64,000 nt of DNA from QVMM01 sp047030855 (GTDB lineage: Bacteria; Bacteroidota; Bacteroidia; Bacteroidales; Dysgonomonadaceae): NCBI GenBank assembly GCA_047030855.1, contig JBKYIJ010000008.1, forward strand, positions 496,001 to 560,000, given 5' to 3'. The notes beneath the pieces are model-generated. The model saw nothing but the letters and a program-made list of their open reading frames with translations. It ran no database searches and had not been told where the DNA came from. The translations under genes and the position numbers were made by a program. Within the stretch, counting starts at the first letter, position 1. Each line of letters begins with the position of its first letter. Positions 42,419-51,790 of this stretch are shown here, piece after piece.

Positions 42419-45094
42419 ATGAAAATAACTTTCAACATAGATTATAAAACCTTATGGGGACAAAATATCTGCATTTGCGGATCTTTAAAACAGTTAGGCG
42501 ATTGGGATGAGTCCTTGGCTTTGGAATTACATTGTACGGATATATCGAAATGGGGTGTTTCTTTAGAAATAGACGACAACGCCGAATCGTTTGAATATTA
42601 TTACTTTGTTAAGGAAAATGACAAAACCGTACGGAAAGAAACAGGTGAAACAAGGCGTATTCCGTTAAAAGAGAAGCTAAATCTTATTCTGAACGACTAT
42701 TGGAAAGATTTTCCCCAGCAAAATTTCTTATATGCTTCTGCTTTTACAGAAGGTTTCTTTCCTCATAAATCACAAAAGGTTGATTATGCGGAAGGAAAAA
42801 TATTATTTAAGTTAAGCTGCCCATACGCTAAAAAAGATCAGGAAGTCATCGTATGCGGCGAAACGGATGTACTGGGAAACTGGAATCCGTCACAATCTCC
42901 CAAAATGCGATATACAGGCAATGCCGAGTGGGAAATATCGCTGAACGTTCCAAACAATAAAACGCCTGTTCAATTCAAATTTGCGATACTCGACAGGCGG
43001 ACAAATAGGGTTACGCATTGGGAAGAGGGCGAAAACAGAATTTTAGACGCAGCAAATCTTTCGGATAAAAATATTATCCGCATTGATAATTTTGCTTACA
43101 GGCATAGTAATGTAGACTGGAAAGCGGCAGGAGTTGTTATTCCCGTATTTTCTCTGCGGAGCAAAGAAAGTTTCGGTATAGGAGAATTTTCCGATCTGCA
43201 CAAGATGATAGACTGGGCTGAAAAAAGCGGTCTGAAAATTATACAGACGCTTCCGATCAATGATACAACAATCAGTTATACTTGGAAAGACTCATATCCG
43301 TATAACGCTATTTCCATATACGCATTGCATCCTATCTATTTAGGATTAAACCGATTGCCGCTAAAGGATAAAAAGAAACTGAAGCAATACATGAAAGAGG
43401 CTCAGAAACTAAACGAGCTGAAAGATATTGACTATGAGAAGGTAATAAAACTAAAAACAAAATATCTTCATGATTTATTTCAGGAATCGGGTTCAAGCGT
43501 AGTAAAAAGTAAAGAGTTCGAGAAATTTCTCAACGTAAACAAAACTTGGCTCTTCCCGTATGCTTTTTTCTGTTATTTCAGGGACAAATATAAAACCGTG
43601 AACTACAATAATTGGAAGGAGGATAAAGAATACGACATTAATAAATTAGAGAAACTGATCGAAAATAACGAAACAATAAAAACAGATATTGACTTTGTAT
43701 TCTTTACACAATATCTGCTTCATAAGCAATTAAGCGAAGCGAAAGAATACGCCCATTCGAAAAACGTTATACTGAAAGGCGATATCCCTATCGGAATAAA
43801 CCGCCACAGCGTCGAAACATGGACAGAACCTCACCTGTTCAACCTCGATACGCAAACAGGCGCACCGCCCGACGGTTTCTCCGTCTACGGACAAAACTGG
43901 GGATTTCCGACTTATAACTGGGAGGAAATGGCAAAAGACAATTATTCGTGGTGGACAAAACGGTTCAAAAAGATGGCTGACTACTTCGATGCCTACCGCA
44001 CAGATCACATTCTCGGATTTTTCAGAATATGGGAAATACCCGACAATTCGATACAAGGGCTTTTAGGATGCTTCAGCCCCGCACTTCCCCTAACCCTGAA
44101 AGAAATAGAGGAAAAAGGATTCAAATTCGATAAACAATCTATGACAAACCCTTCCGTTGATAAGAAAGCGCTGAAAGAAATATTCGGAAAATATACAGAT
44201 GACGTTATCGGCAAATACTTAACTAAAGACAGGAATAAAAGATTCAAACTAAAAAAGAATTACGACACGCAATTAAAAATAAAAAATGCTTTTGAAAAAC
44301 TAAACGGCAAAAAGAGTGATCAGATAAGAGAAGGATTGTATAAAATATGTAACGAAGTATTATTTATAGAGGATAAACGGACACCCGACAAATTCCATCC
44401 TCGCATAGTTGCCCAGCAAACCTATTCTTTTAATAATCTGGATGAAACTGCAAAAAACAATTTTGACGAACTGTACAACGATTTCTTTTACCATCGCCAC
44501 ACACAGTTCTGGAAGGAGGAAGCATTGAGAAAACTGCCCACACTGATATCTTCAACAAGAATGCTCGTTTGCGGCGAAGATCTGGGTATGATACCCGATT
44601 GTGTCCCTGAAGTTATGAGCCTGCTACAAATACTGACTCTGGAAATAGAACGGATGCCTAAAGAAAACGGGAGATTGTTCACGGATTTGAAAAAAATACC
44701 GTACCTGTCGGTTTGCAGCACATCGACGCACGATATATCCACAATCAGATTGTGGTGGAAAGAAAACCCTGATATAACCCAGAAATACTACAATGAAGTA
44801 TTGTTATGCGAAGGGGTAGCGCCAAAGGAATGTACGATTGAATTATGTGAAAAAATAATCTTCGATCACCTCGGCTCTTCTTCTTTGCTCGCCATATTCC
44901 CACTACAAGATTGGCTCGCGATAAATGAAGAACTCCGAAACCCCGAACCGCAAGAGGAACGCATTAACATTCCTTCCGAACCCAATCATTATTGGCGGTA
45001 CAGAATGCATATTTATCTGGAAGATATGCTGGAAAACGAATCTCTTTCAAATCAGATATTATCATTATTGGAAAAAACCGAACGGCTGCTTTAA
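42419..45094 (+). CDS. malQ: 4-alpha-glucanotransferase with two N-terminal starch-binding domains
   Basis: A GH77 amylomaltase of 891 residues, the long DPE2-like form. Two CBM20 domains come first (FNIDYKTLWGQNICICGSL at 1-100; FKLSCPYAKKDQEVIVCGET at about 130-230). The catalytic domain follows: ILKGDIPIGINRHSVETW, DAYRTDHILGFFRIW (nucleophile Asp), MLVCGEDLGMIPD (acid-base Glu) and TSTHDISTIRLWW (Asp). It moves glucan segments between maltodextrins, supporting glycogen or starch use together with glgB. A terminator-like hairpin follows. Confidence 0.95.
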   Translation: MKITFNIDYKTLWGQNICICGSLKQLGDWDESLALELHCTDISKWGVSLEIDDNAESFEYYYFVKENDKTVRKETGETRRIPLKEKLNLILNDYWKDFPQQNFLYASAFTEGFFPHKSQKVDYAEGKILFKLSCPYAKKDQEVIVCGETDVLGNWNPSQSPKMRYTGNAEWEISLNVPNNKTPVQFKFAILDRRTNRVTHWEEGENRILDAANLSDKNIIRIDNFAYRHSNVDWKAAGVVIPVFSLRSKESFGIGEFSDLHKMIDWAEKSGLKIIQTLPINDTTISYTWKDSYPYNAISIYALHPIYLGLNRLPLKDKKKLKQYMKEAQKLNELKDIDYEKVIKLKTKYLHDLFQESGSSVVKSKEFEKFLNVNKTWLFPYAFFCYFRDKYKTVNYNNWKEDKEYDINKLEKLIENNETIKTDIDFVFFTQYLLHKQLSEAKEYAHSKNVILKGDIPIGINRHSVETWTEPHLFNLDTQTGAPPDGFSVYGQNWGFPTYNWEEMAKDNYSWWTKRFKKMADYFDAYRTDHILGFFRIWEIPDNSIQGLLGCFSPALPLTLKEIEEKGFKFDKQSMTNPSVDKKALKEIFGKYTDDVIGKYLTKDRNKRFKLKKNYDTQLKIKNAFEKLNGKKSDQIREGLYKICNEVLFIEDKRTPDKFHPRIVAQQTYSFNNLDETAKNNFDELYNDFFYHRHTQFWKEEALRKLPTLISSTRMLVCGEDLGMIPDCVPEVMSLLQILTLEIERMPKENGRLFTDLKKIPYLSVCSTSTHDISTIRLWWKENPDITQKYYNEVLLCEGVAPKECTIELCEKIIFDHLGSSSLLAIFPLQDWLAINEELRNPEPQEERINIPSEPNHYWRYRMHIYLEDMLENESLSNQILSLLEKTERLL

Positions 45095-45101
45095 ATAAAA
45101 A

Positions 45102-45130
45102 ATTCCTGCCATTCTGAAATAGCAGGAATC
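45102..45130. terminator. Hairpin between malQ and the NigD-like gene
   Basis: ATTCCTGC (45102-45109) and GCAGGAAT (45122-45129) form an 8-bp stem between two convergent genes. Downstream of the right arm is CTTTC, only a modest T-tract. Confidence 0.6.
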
Positions 45131-45154
45131 TTTCAATATTTGTCTTATGGATAT

Positions 45155-45991
45155 TTATTTATTCATATAGGCATACGTAAAATAATTATTCGTTATGTCC
45201 ATGTTCAATCTGATCCTTGTATCGGTTCTGTAATCTTTGTAATATCTGAAAATGAAACGAACCTGTTCATTTTCATCCTTAGAGTCCTCCATCCATTCTC
45301 TGAACTCGGACATATTTATTACTACGCTTTGCAATACTTCTTTATAATCCCCTGTAGCAGTTCCGTTGGAGCGTGGCTTTAATTGGAAATCAATAACCCT
45401 GAGCCCTTTGGCTAACGGCGTAAGGTCGGAATTATACTGTTTATTTTTGTCATACGAAACAATTAACTCCGGTTTTGTATCATCATCAGTACGCGCATAG
45501 TACGAAAAAGTAAAGAACCATCTGTCTCCCCAATCGTTGCTGGGGCTGTATAACAATTCTGGATACCCCATTCTAATAGACGTAAAAGGCATCATTCCAT
45601 CCTTCAAGGAATCCTTTTTAGCGATCATTGTAGTATCAAAGGCTTGTTCTAAAGGAATAACGTTATCTCTGGATTTGAAAATCTTTTTATCGTAAATACG
45701 TATGTATTCCGCATTATAGATTCCATTACTCTTTTCATTCGATTTAATCTTATAATCTACAAATGCACAATCACCGAGCCCGATATTCGGATTATTATTG
45801 AAATCGTCAGAAGTTATTTTCACTGCACCGTAAATATCGGCTACGGCATATTTCTGCCCTGTAGATGCAGCCGTGACATACACAAACTGGTTTGTTGCGG
45901 TATAAACCGTATCATCATCACCCAAACACGACGTAAGTACCAATATCGACGATATGGCAACAAACATCGTTTTAAAAATTATTTTTTTCAT
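45155..45991 (-). CDS. NigD-like lipoprotein
   Basis: A 278-residue lipoprotein from ATG 45991 (MKKIIFKTMFVAISSILVLT); the lipobox Cys is followed by GDDD, the acidic stretch after the cysteine that favours surface export in Bacteroidetes. The remainder is beta-rich (FVYVTAASTGQKYAVADIYG, TGDYKEVLQSVVINMSEF) and matches the NigD-like pattern, a family without known function. It is the last gene of a module with an ECF sigma factor and a single-span barrel-like protein. Confidence 0.72.
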   Translation of the reverse strand: MKKIIFKTMFVAISSILVLTSCLGDDDTVYTATNQFVYVTAASTGQKYAVADIYGAVKITSDDFNNNPNIGLGDCAFVDYKIKSNEKSNGIYNAEYIRIYDKKIFKSRDNVIPLEQAFDTTMIAKKDSLKDGMMPFTSIRMGYPELLYSPSNDWGDRWFFTFSYYARTDDDTKPELIVSYDKNKQYNSDLTPLAKGLRVIDFQLKPRSNGTATGDYKEVLQSVVINMSEFREWMEDSKDENEQVRFIFRYYKDYRTDTRIRLNMDITNNYFTYAYMNK

Positions 45992-46022
45992 CCTCTGTAC
46001 AAATAAGTTGATATTGTTAATA

Positions 46023-47324
46023 TTAAAATTCAAGTTTAAGTCCTAAATTCAGATCCAATTGAAATTTCCTGTCAGAATATATAGTCTTATGTTTATTATT
46101 CGCATCCAAGTAATAAGCACCTCCGACCGTTGCATAGGCATTCAATTTATCCACAAGAGGGTAAGAAACGCCGACTGTGCCTTTCAGTGAAAATTGCGGA
46201 TTCTTCTGGCTTATATCCTCGTTAAGACTGACACCCTTTTTCGAATCTTCGTCTTCCTTAGTCCTGTAAGTTTTCAATCTGCCATATACGTCCTTCTGGA
46301 TCATTCCACCGACTGATACATAAAAATCAGCTTTCCCCCATTCTGCAAAATTATAATTAAAATTCAAAGGTACGCCTAAATAATGAAAATACTGTGAATC
46401 ATCTCTTTTAGACTCGGAATTTTTCTTGGATTTTATGTCTGACGACAAATATGTGTATACAATGCCTGTCTCAACGGAAAACTTCTTGTTGATTTTCTTA
46501 CTCACAGTTACTCCGAAAGACACAGGTTGTTTATGTTTCATATCAACGGGTTCGGTAATAAGATTGACCACTTCCAATTTACTATCGCTTAATAATGCTT
46601 CCATATTTTTCACATACGGAACGCTATTCTGTACCTTCGTATTTTTATTGTTTTCGGACGTAATGCCGGAAAACCCGCCGACAGAAAGGGCATAACGCTT
46701 TTCATCCACTTTTTCGGGAGAAAATAAGTTTTTGTCAACCGTCTTTTCTTTTCCCGAAAACATATTTTCCAATTCTTTCAGTTTAGCATCATCTTTCCGT
46801 TTATTCATACTAAGCACAGCTTGTTCAACCGACTTATTATTGCTTTGCTCTTGTACATCTAACCGGAAAACTTTTACGCTAATTCCATCGCTATCTATGC
46901 CTGATTCTTTCAAATCATTTCTGGAAATTGATGCGACTATTTTATTTGTATTATATTTTCCACTGATATTACTATTTTGAAGAATATTTCCGGTTTGAGA
47001 GTTTTTCAGTTTTTTGTCGATATCGTCAAGCACATCATTTGCAGAACCTGAGGATTTTGTTGTTTCGGCAGATGTGCCTACCAATATTTGTTTATTATCA
47101 GCATTATCCGATGGTTTTATCAATAACCAACATAACAGGATGACAGCTGCAACCGATGCCGCAATACTGCTTATCCTAAATAAATAGAACTTTTTAGAAT
47201 GAGCATGTTTCCCTCCAATTGACAATTCTTTTTCTATTCCTGCCCAGACAGAGTCCGGAACTTGGGGCTGAGAATTTCCCAATTTAGATGAAAATATATC
47301 TTTTATTTTATCGTCTGAACGCAT
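46023..47324 (-). CDS. Single-span protein with anti-sigma-like head and beta-barrel-like C-terminus
   Basis: A 433-residue protein 6 bases after the ECF sigma gene. Residues 1-45 are cytoplasmic and start MRSDDKIKDIFSSKLGN; one hydrophobic span follows (ISSIAASVAAVILLCWLLI, about 50-70). A low-complexity periplasmic stretch leads to a C-terminal domain (from about 265) with alternating strands, FSVETGIVYTYLSSDIKSK to QLDLNLGLKLEF, resembling an OMP_b-brl porin-like barrel with terminal Phe. Such proteins often sit beside ECF sigma factors in Bacteroidetes, so an anti-sigma role is inferred. No domain is recognised with certainty. Confidence 0.7.
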   Translation of the reverse strand: MRSDDKIKDIFSSKLGNSQPQVPDSVWAGIEKELSIGGKHAHSKKFYLFRISSIAASVAAVILLCWLLIKPSDNADNKQILVGTSAETTKSSGSANDVLDDIDKKLKNSQTGNILQNSNISGKYNTNKIVASISRNDLKESGIDSDGISVKVFRLDVQEQSNNKSVEQAVLSMNKRKDDAKLKELENMFSGKEKTVDKNLFSPEKVDEKRYALSVGGFSGITSENNKNTKVQNSVPYVKNMEALLSDSKLEVVNLITEPVDMKHKQPVSFGVTVSKKINKKFSVETGIVYTYLSSDIKSKKNSESKRDDSQYFHYLGVPLNFNYNFAEWGKADFYVSVGGMIQKDVYGRLKTYRTKEDEDSKKGVSLNEDISQKNPQFSLKGTVGVSYPLVDKLNAYATVGGAYYLDANNKHKTIYSDRKFQLDLNLGLKLEF

Positions 47325-47330
47325 TTATAT

Positions 47331-47872
47331 TTAACCCTTGTTTTTCAAAAACTTTAAAATCTTTTCCTGTAGCAATTGCCTTGCTCTTATGTATTGAGAA
47401 CGCGAGGTACTTTCCGCTATACCAAGCATCGCCGCTATTTCTTTATGAGAGAAATTTTCTATCGCATAAAGATTAAATACCGTCCTGTAGCCATCGGGCA
47501 ATTCCTCTATCATTTTCATTAATTCTTCTTCACGGATGGACTCTACTTCATCCCACTCATCGGTTATTATGTCGGGTACATTCTGAATTTCTTCCAATGC
47601 CGGGTACATCTTCATTTTTCGGATATTCTCCAATGCAAGGTTTACGAATACCCTTTTCATCCACCCTTCTAAAGATCCTTTTCCCGTATAAGAATCTATA
47701 ACTGTGAAAACTTTTATAAAACCATCGTGTAATAAATCCTGAGCAGTTTCGTGACTGGGCGCATAACGCAAACAAATCCCATACATCAAACGCGAGTATT
47801 TTTCATACAGAATTTTTTGACATTCGGGCTTTCTTTTTTTTTGCATCCTTCTATTAGTTGAAATTCATCCAT
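47331..47872 (-). CDS. ECF-type RNA polymerase sigma factor, N-terminal frame uncertain
   Basis: Region 2 reads LYEKYSRLMYGICLRYAPSH, LLHDGFIKVFTVIDSY and GWMKRVFVNLALENI; region 4 reads LPDGYRTVFNLYAIENFSHKEIAAMLGIAESTSRSQYIRA. The intact frame could start at ATG 47846 (MQKKRKPECQKIL). Upstream, a second frame starting at 47872 reads MDEFQLIEGCKKK, just the missing family N-terminus, and joins the first only if the nine-base run at 47834-47842 were seven or ten. So the gene probably begins at 47872. It likely directs a small regulon with the downstream anti-sigma-like gene. Confidence 0.85.
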
Positions 47873-47893
47873 TCAAAAAACCGGTCATCTAAT

Positions 47894-47971
47894 AGATGCA
47901 ATTTTAAAGAAAATGTTGCATCTGTATTAAAAAAAATTAGAACAAAAATACTTATTAATTTTAGATATGAA
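47894..47971 (-). promoter_or_regulatory. Promoter and leader hairpin of the ECF sigma module
   Basis: On the minus strand TATTTTTG (47950-47943) with TTTC 18 bases upstream gives a fair promoter overlapping the end of the helicase gene. In the leader, AGATGCAA (47894-47901) and TTGCATCT (47916-47923) form an 8-bp inverted repeat. Confidence 0.45.
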
Positions 47972-47983
47972 AGAATACCCGAA

Positions 47984-49399
47984 TTACCCGAAAAAATTAT
48001 CGGGAAAATTAACCAGATACAATTTTTGCGATGCGCGGGTAAAAGCGGTGTACAGCCATCTGTAAAAATTATCGTCCATATATTCTTCGGTAACATAACC
48101 AAGATCAAGAAATACGTTTTTCCATTCGCCTCCCTGCGCTTTGTGGCAAGTTATGGCATAACCGTATTTTACCTGAAGTGCATTAAAATACGGATCAGCT
48201 TTCATCTTTTTCATTTTGCCTGACCTTGTAGTTATATCCGAATAATCTTCCAGAACAGTGTAAAACAATCTGTCGGATTGCTCTTTCGTAAGCCCCGAAG
48301 TATCCGTACGTAAAGTATCGAGCATGATCCGAAGATCAAGTTCAATGTCATAGTCGATGTGACGCACCAGAACATCACAGAATTTGAAGCCATACAATTC
48401 GGTTATTTTTTTCACGCGTAAAACTTCCACCATTTCTCCGTTTGCCAAAAAATCGACTTGCTCTATACCCTCCGACCAGTAATAATTGTTTTTGGTAATC
48501 ATCAGCAGATCGCCTGCGGTGATCTCTTCTTCCCGATACAGTATTCTGTTTCTGATTCCTTCATTGTAAATATTGGAACGCTTATTGGATCTTGAAAGTA
48601 CGATGGTTTCCATAATGCCATCCCTGTCATAAGCCGAAGAAATCTCTTCTATAAGCATATCGCCCGAAACATTGACAATGTCCGAAAATCCGCTTAACTT
48701 CAGGATTGGAAATCTATCGGTTCTGTTTTTTTCAATAGCTTCACGCAGAAAAGTGGCATTGTACAAGATTCCCGAATTATTCTCCTGACGGACTATTTGT
48801 GTCAGGATAAAAGAAGAAACCAATAATCCGTAACTCCTCAAGACCTCTTCATTCAGTGCAGGACTGTCTTCCTGCCCTATCGGCGGCAATTGCGCAGTAT
48901 CTCCTATCAACATAAGCTTACAGTTTTCTCCTGTATAAACATACTGGATCAGATCATCCAGCAAGCGTCCTGTCCCGAATATAAAAGAGTCGCCGCTACC
49001 GTTACTGATCATAGACGCCTCGTCCACAATAAACAAGGTATCTTTATGCAGATTGTCAACGGAAACGAATCCCGTAGGTTCGTTCGAAAACCGTTTTTGA
49101 CGGTATATTTTGCGATGTATGGTATATGCCGAATGATCGGCATACGCCGAAAATACTTTTGCCGCACGACCTGTAGGGGCTAACAACACAGTCTTTTGTT
49201 TCATCTCCGTCATTGTTTTTACCATAGCTCCTATCAGCGATGATTTGCCCGTACCTGCATATCCTTTCAGAACAAAAATACTTTCGTTTTCCTTATCAAA
49301 AAGAAAGTCTACGATGCGGCTCAAAGCTTCCTTTTGCTCATCGTTAGGTTCGTAAGCAAAATTTTCATATATTTTTTCCAAAAAAAAGTGTTGGATCAT
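47984..49399 (-). CDS. RecD-like superfamily I DNA helicase
   Basis: A 471-residue ATPase. Motif I is LKGYAGTGKSSLIGAMV, motif II is LFIVDEASMIS, LIGDTAQLPPIG is motif III, and the C-terminal UvrD_C_2 segment YAITCHKAQGGEWKNVFLDL is motif V/VI. This is the short RecD/Dda-like form widespread in Bacteroidetes, moving 5' to 3' on single-stranded DNA. No recB or recC gene is nearby, so it acts outside RecBCD. Its 3' end carries the promoter of the downstream sigma gene. Confidence 0.9.
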   Translation of the reverse strand: MIQHFFLEKIYENFAYEPNDEQKEALSRIVDFLFDKENESIFVLKGYAGTGKSSLIGAMVKTMTEMKQKTVLLAPTGRAAKVFSAYADHSAYTIHRKIYRQKRFSNEPTGFVSVDNLHKDTLFIVDEASMISNGSGDSFIFGTGRLLDDLIQYVYTGENCKLMLIGDTAQLPPIGQEDSPALNEEVLRSYGLLVSSFILTQIVRQENNSGILYNATFLREAIEKNRTDRFPILKLSGFSDIVNVSGDMLIEEISSAYDRDGIMETIVLSRSNKRSNIYNEGIRNRILYREEEITAGDLLMITKNNYYWSEGIEQVDFLANGEMVEVLRVKKITELYGFKFCDVLVRHIDYDIELDLRIMLDTLRTDTSGLTKEQSDRLFYTVLEDYSDITTRSGKMKKMKADPYFNALQVKYGYAITCHKAQGGEWKNVFLDLGYVTEEYMDDNFYRWLYTAFTRASQKLYLVNFPDNFFG

Positions 49400-49455
49400 T
49401 TATCGGTTTCTCATTAATAATGAAAGCTAAAAATAGTGTATAAAAATATCTTTTC

Positions 49456-49463
49456 TAAATTTG
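49456..49463 (+). promoter_or_regulatory. -7 element for DUF3822-rsmD-glycosyltransferase
   Basis: TAAATTTG matches TAnnTTTG, 22 bases before the ATG at 49486. No convincing -33 element. Confidence 0.45.
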
Positions 49464-49485
49464 CAGATAGAAAACAAGAATTATT

Positions 49486-50299
49486 ATGTTTCTTTCTGAA
49501 AATATAGACTTGGATAATGTCGAACGGTATAATCTTTCAATACGCATTTCTCCGCAGAATTTCTCGGTTCTTATACAGGACTCCGAGAATGCGGGAAGTT
49601 TTGACATTCAAAATACGGCTTTTTCCTCTAAGTCTACGCTGTTAGCCAACATCCAAAGGATAATTTTCGATAACAGTTTCCTGACTGATAATTTCAGAAA
49701 AGTAAACGTTGTAATTGTTTCGCAAATGTACGAAATCATACCCAAAAGCTTTTACGAAGAAAAATATGCGCAGAAGCTGTATAATTTCACACATTCAAAT
49801 AAAGGGAAACACGTTCTGACGAGTAAACTGCCCAACGGGAACAACAGGGTTCTTTTCGAATTCGATGAAGAAGTTTATCTTTTCCTGATGCGAAGCCTGT
49901 ACAATCCTCTGTTTTATCATCACAGTTCTATCCTGACGGAATATTTTGAAAAAAAAATCCGTCTCATTCGATTCAAATAGCCTGTTTATATATTTCCACG
50001 AAGACTATGCAGATGTTTTCTGTTTCAACAGGCTGTCCGACATAATTCACATGCACACATACCACAACGAAAACGAAACAAACCTGTCTTACTTCATTCT
50101 GAATTTGTGGAAAAACTGCAATTTCGATCAATACAAAGATCATCTTTTTATTTATGGACAAGCACAGTCCGACAAAACGGAGGACATCCTCAAAGAATAT
50201 ATTAAAAATATATCGAAAATAGGAGTTACACAACAGATAAGCGACTTCGGGATAGAGAAGCAAAAAATTCCGATGGATCTTTTAATATTACAGGAATGA
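49486..50299 (+). pseudogene. DUF3822 family protein, frame interrupted in an A9 run
   Basis: Two overlapping frames form one protein of about 270 residues. The first starts at 49486 (MFLSENIDLDNVERYNLSIR) and breaks in nine A (49949-49957). Leaving out one A continues EKKSVSFDSNSLFIYFHEDY to the stop at 50299. Bacteroidetes DUF3822 proteins lie directly before rsmD, as here, and have an actin/ASKHA-like layout; their role is unknown. The last four bases overlap rsmD (ATGA). Confidence 0.85.
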
Positions 50300-50839
50300 G
50301 AATTGTCGGGGGAACATACAAAGGAAGGCGGTTCGACCTGCCCAAAAATTTCAAGGCACATCCGACTACCGATTTTGCAAAAGAAAATCTATTTAACGTG
50401 CTGAACAATTTTGTCGATTGGGAAGAATGTTCGGCTTTGGATTTGTTCAGTGGAACAGGTAGCATCAGTTTCGAACTTGTGTCGAGAGGATGTAAAAACG
50501 TTGACTGTGTCGAAAAAGCTCCCCTTAACTATTCTTTTTATCGAACAAGTGAAAAACAAGTTGGGAATAGATAATCTGACTGTTTTTAAAACCGATGTTT
50601 TCAGATTCTTATCGTTAAATAAAAAACAATACGATATAATATTTGCCGATCCGCCTTACAACTTAAAAACACTGTCCGATGTTCCTGATATAATATTAAA
50701 CAAAAATTTCTTGCGGCAGGACGGTGTGCTTATTATGGAACATTCGAAAGACTATGATTTTTCAACCCTCCCGAACTTCAAAGAAAAAAGGGTTTACGGC
50801 AGCGTAAATTTCAGTTTATTTATTAACGAAAAAATATGA
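50296..50839 (+). pseudogene. rsmD: 16S rRNA (guanine-966-N2)-methyltransferase RsmD, frame interrupted in a T5 run
   Basis: Methylates G966 of 16S rRNA. It begins MRIVGGTYKGRRFDLPKNFK; ALDLFSGTGSISFELVSRG is the SAM-binding motif. The frame breaks at five T (50535-50539); leaving out one gives LNYSFIEQVKNKLGIDNLTV and then IIFADPPYNLK, the DPPY catalytic motif. Restored length is 180 residues, normal for RsmD. It overlaps both neighbours by ATGA, so all three genes are translationally coupled. Confidence 0.9.
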
Positions 50840-51733
50840 TCTCGATTTGCATCCCGATATACAATTGTTGCGTGTCAGAACTTGTTTCTGACCTGAAAAA
50901 GCAGGCAGATATAGTTAATATTCCTTACCAGATACTACTTATAGATGATTTTTCGGAAAACGATTACAGGGAGAAAAAATAGGGAATTAAAGAACTTATC
51001 AAATATAACATATATCGAGTTGCCGTCAAACATCGGAAGATCAGCCATTCGAAACATGCTCGCACGAAAGGCGAAATACAGGTATTTAATATTTATGGAC
51101 TGCGATGCGGCGGTTTGTAAACTGGATTATATCAAATGCTATGTTGATAAATGCCATCCGCAGGTTGTATGTTATGGTGGACGTATCAATACAACACAAG
51201 CACCTGAGCATCAATACCTCTTGCGTTGGCGATATGGCATATCGAGAGAAGAAACAAGTGCCGAAATAAGAAATAAAACTCCAAATAAAAATTTCCTTAC
51301 GTTCAATTTTCTGATTGACAAAGAATTATTTAACAAAATAGCCTTTGATGAAAACATAAAAGGGTATGGACATGAGGATACTTTGTTTGGTATAGAACTA
51401 GAGAAATTAGGTATTCGAATAGAACATATTGATAATCCTCTATTGAATAAATATATAGATACAACTGACGTTTTTATAAAAAAAACAGAACAAAGCATCG
51501 GGAACTTACTAAAACTCGATAAACGATTAAAAGACAAACATTTTACTGATTCGACTAAATTATTAAAAACAGCGAACAAAATATCCGCGCTTCACCTGAA
51601 TGGGCTTTTTGCTTTTGCATTTAGTATCAGCAAGAAAAAACTACTCAACAATTTGTTCGGAAATAATCCTAAATTATATATTTTCGATTTTTACAAATTA
51701 GGATATTTGTGCTCATTAAAACAAAAGGAATAA
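50836..51733 (+). pseudogene. Glycosyltransferase family 2, frame interrupted in an A6 run
   Basis: The frame begins at 50836 (MISICIPIYNCCVSELVSDL), a classic GT2 opening strand, then LLIDDFSEN (nucleotide-binding DD). It breaks at six A (50974-50979). Leaving out one A gives YREKNRELKNLSNITYIELP, then FMDCDAAV (DxD-type metal site) and GHEDTLFGIEL (the ED motif of the catalytic base region). Restored length is about 298 residues. The acceptor is unknown; surface polysaccharide is likely. It overlaps rsmD by four bases. Confidence 0.85.
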
Positions 51734-51752
51734 TAAAGCCTCTTTCCGTTCA

Positions 51753-51785
51753 TTTCATCTAAATATATTTTTCTTTGTAACTTTG
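51753..51785 (+). promoter_or_regulatory. Promoter for dinB with nearly no leader
   Basis: TTTC (51753-51756), 21 bases, TAACTTTG (51778-51785). The start codon at 51791 is only five bases further, so the mRNA may be leaderless. Confidence 0.5.
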
Positions 51786-51790
51786 TCTGA

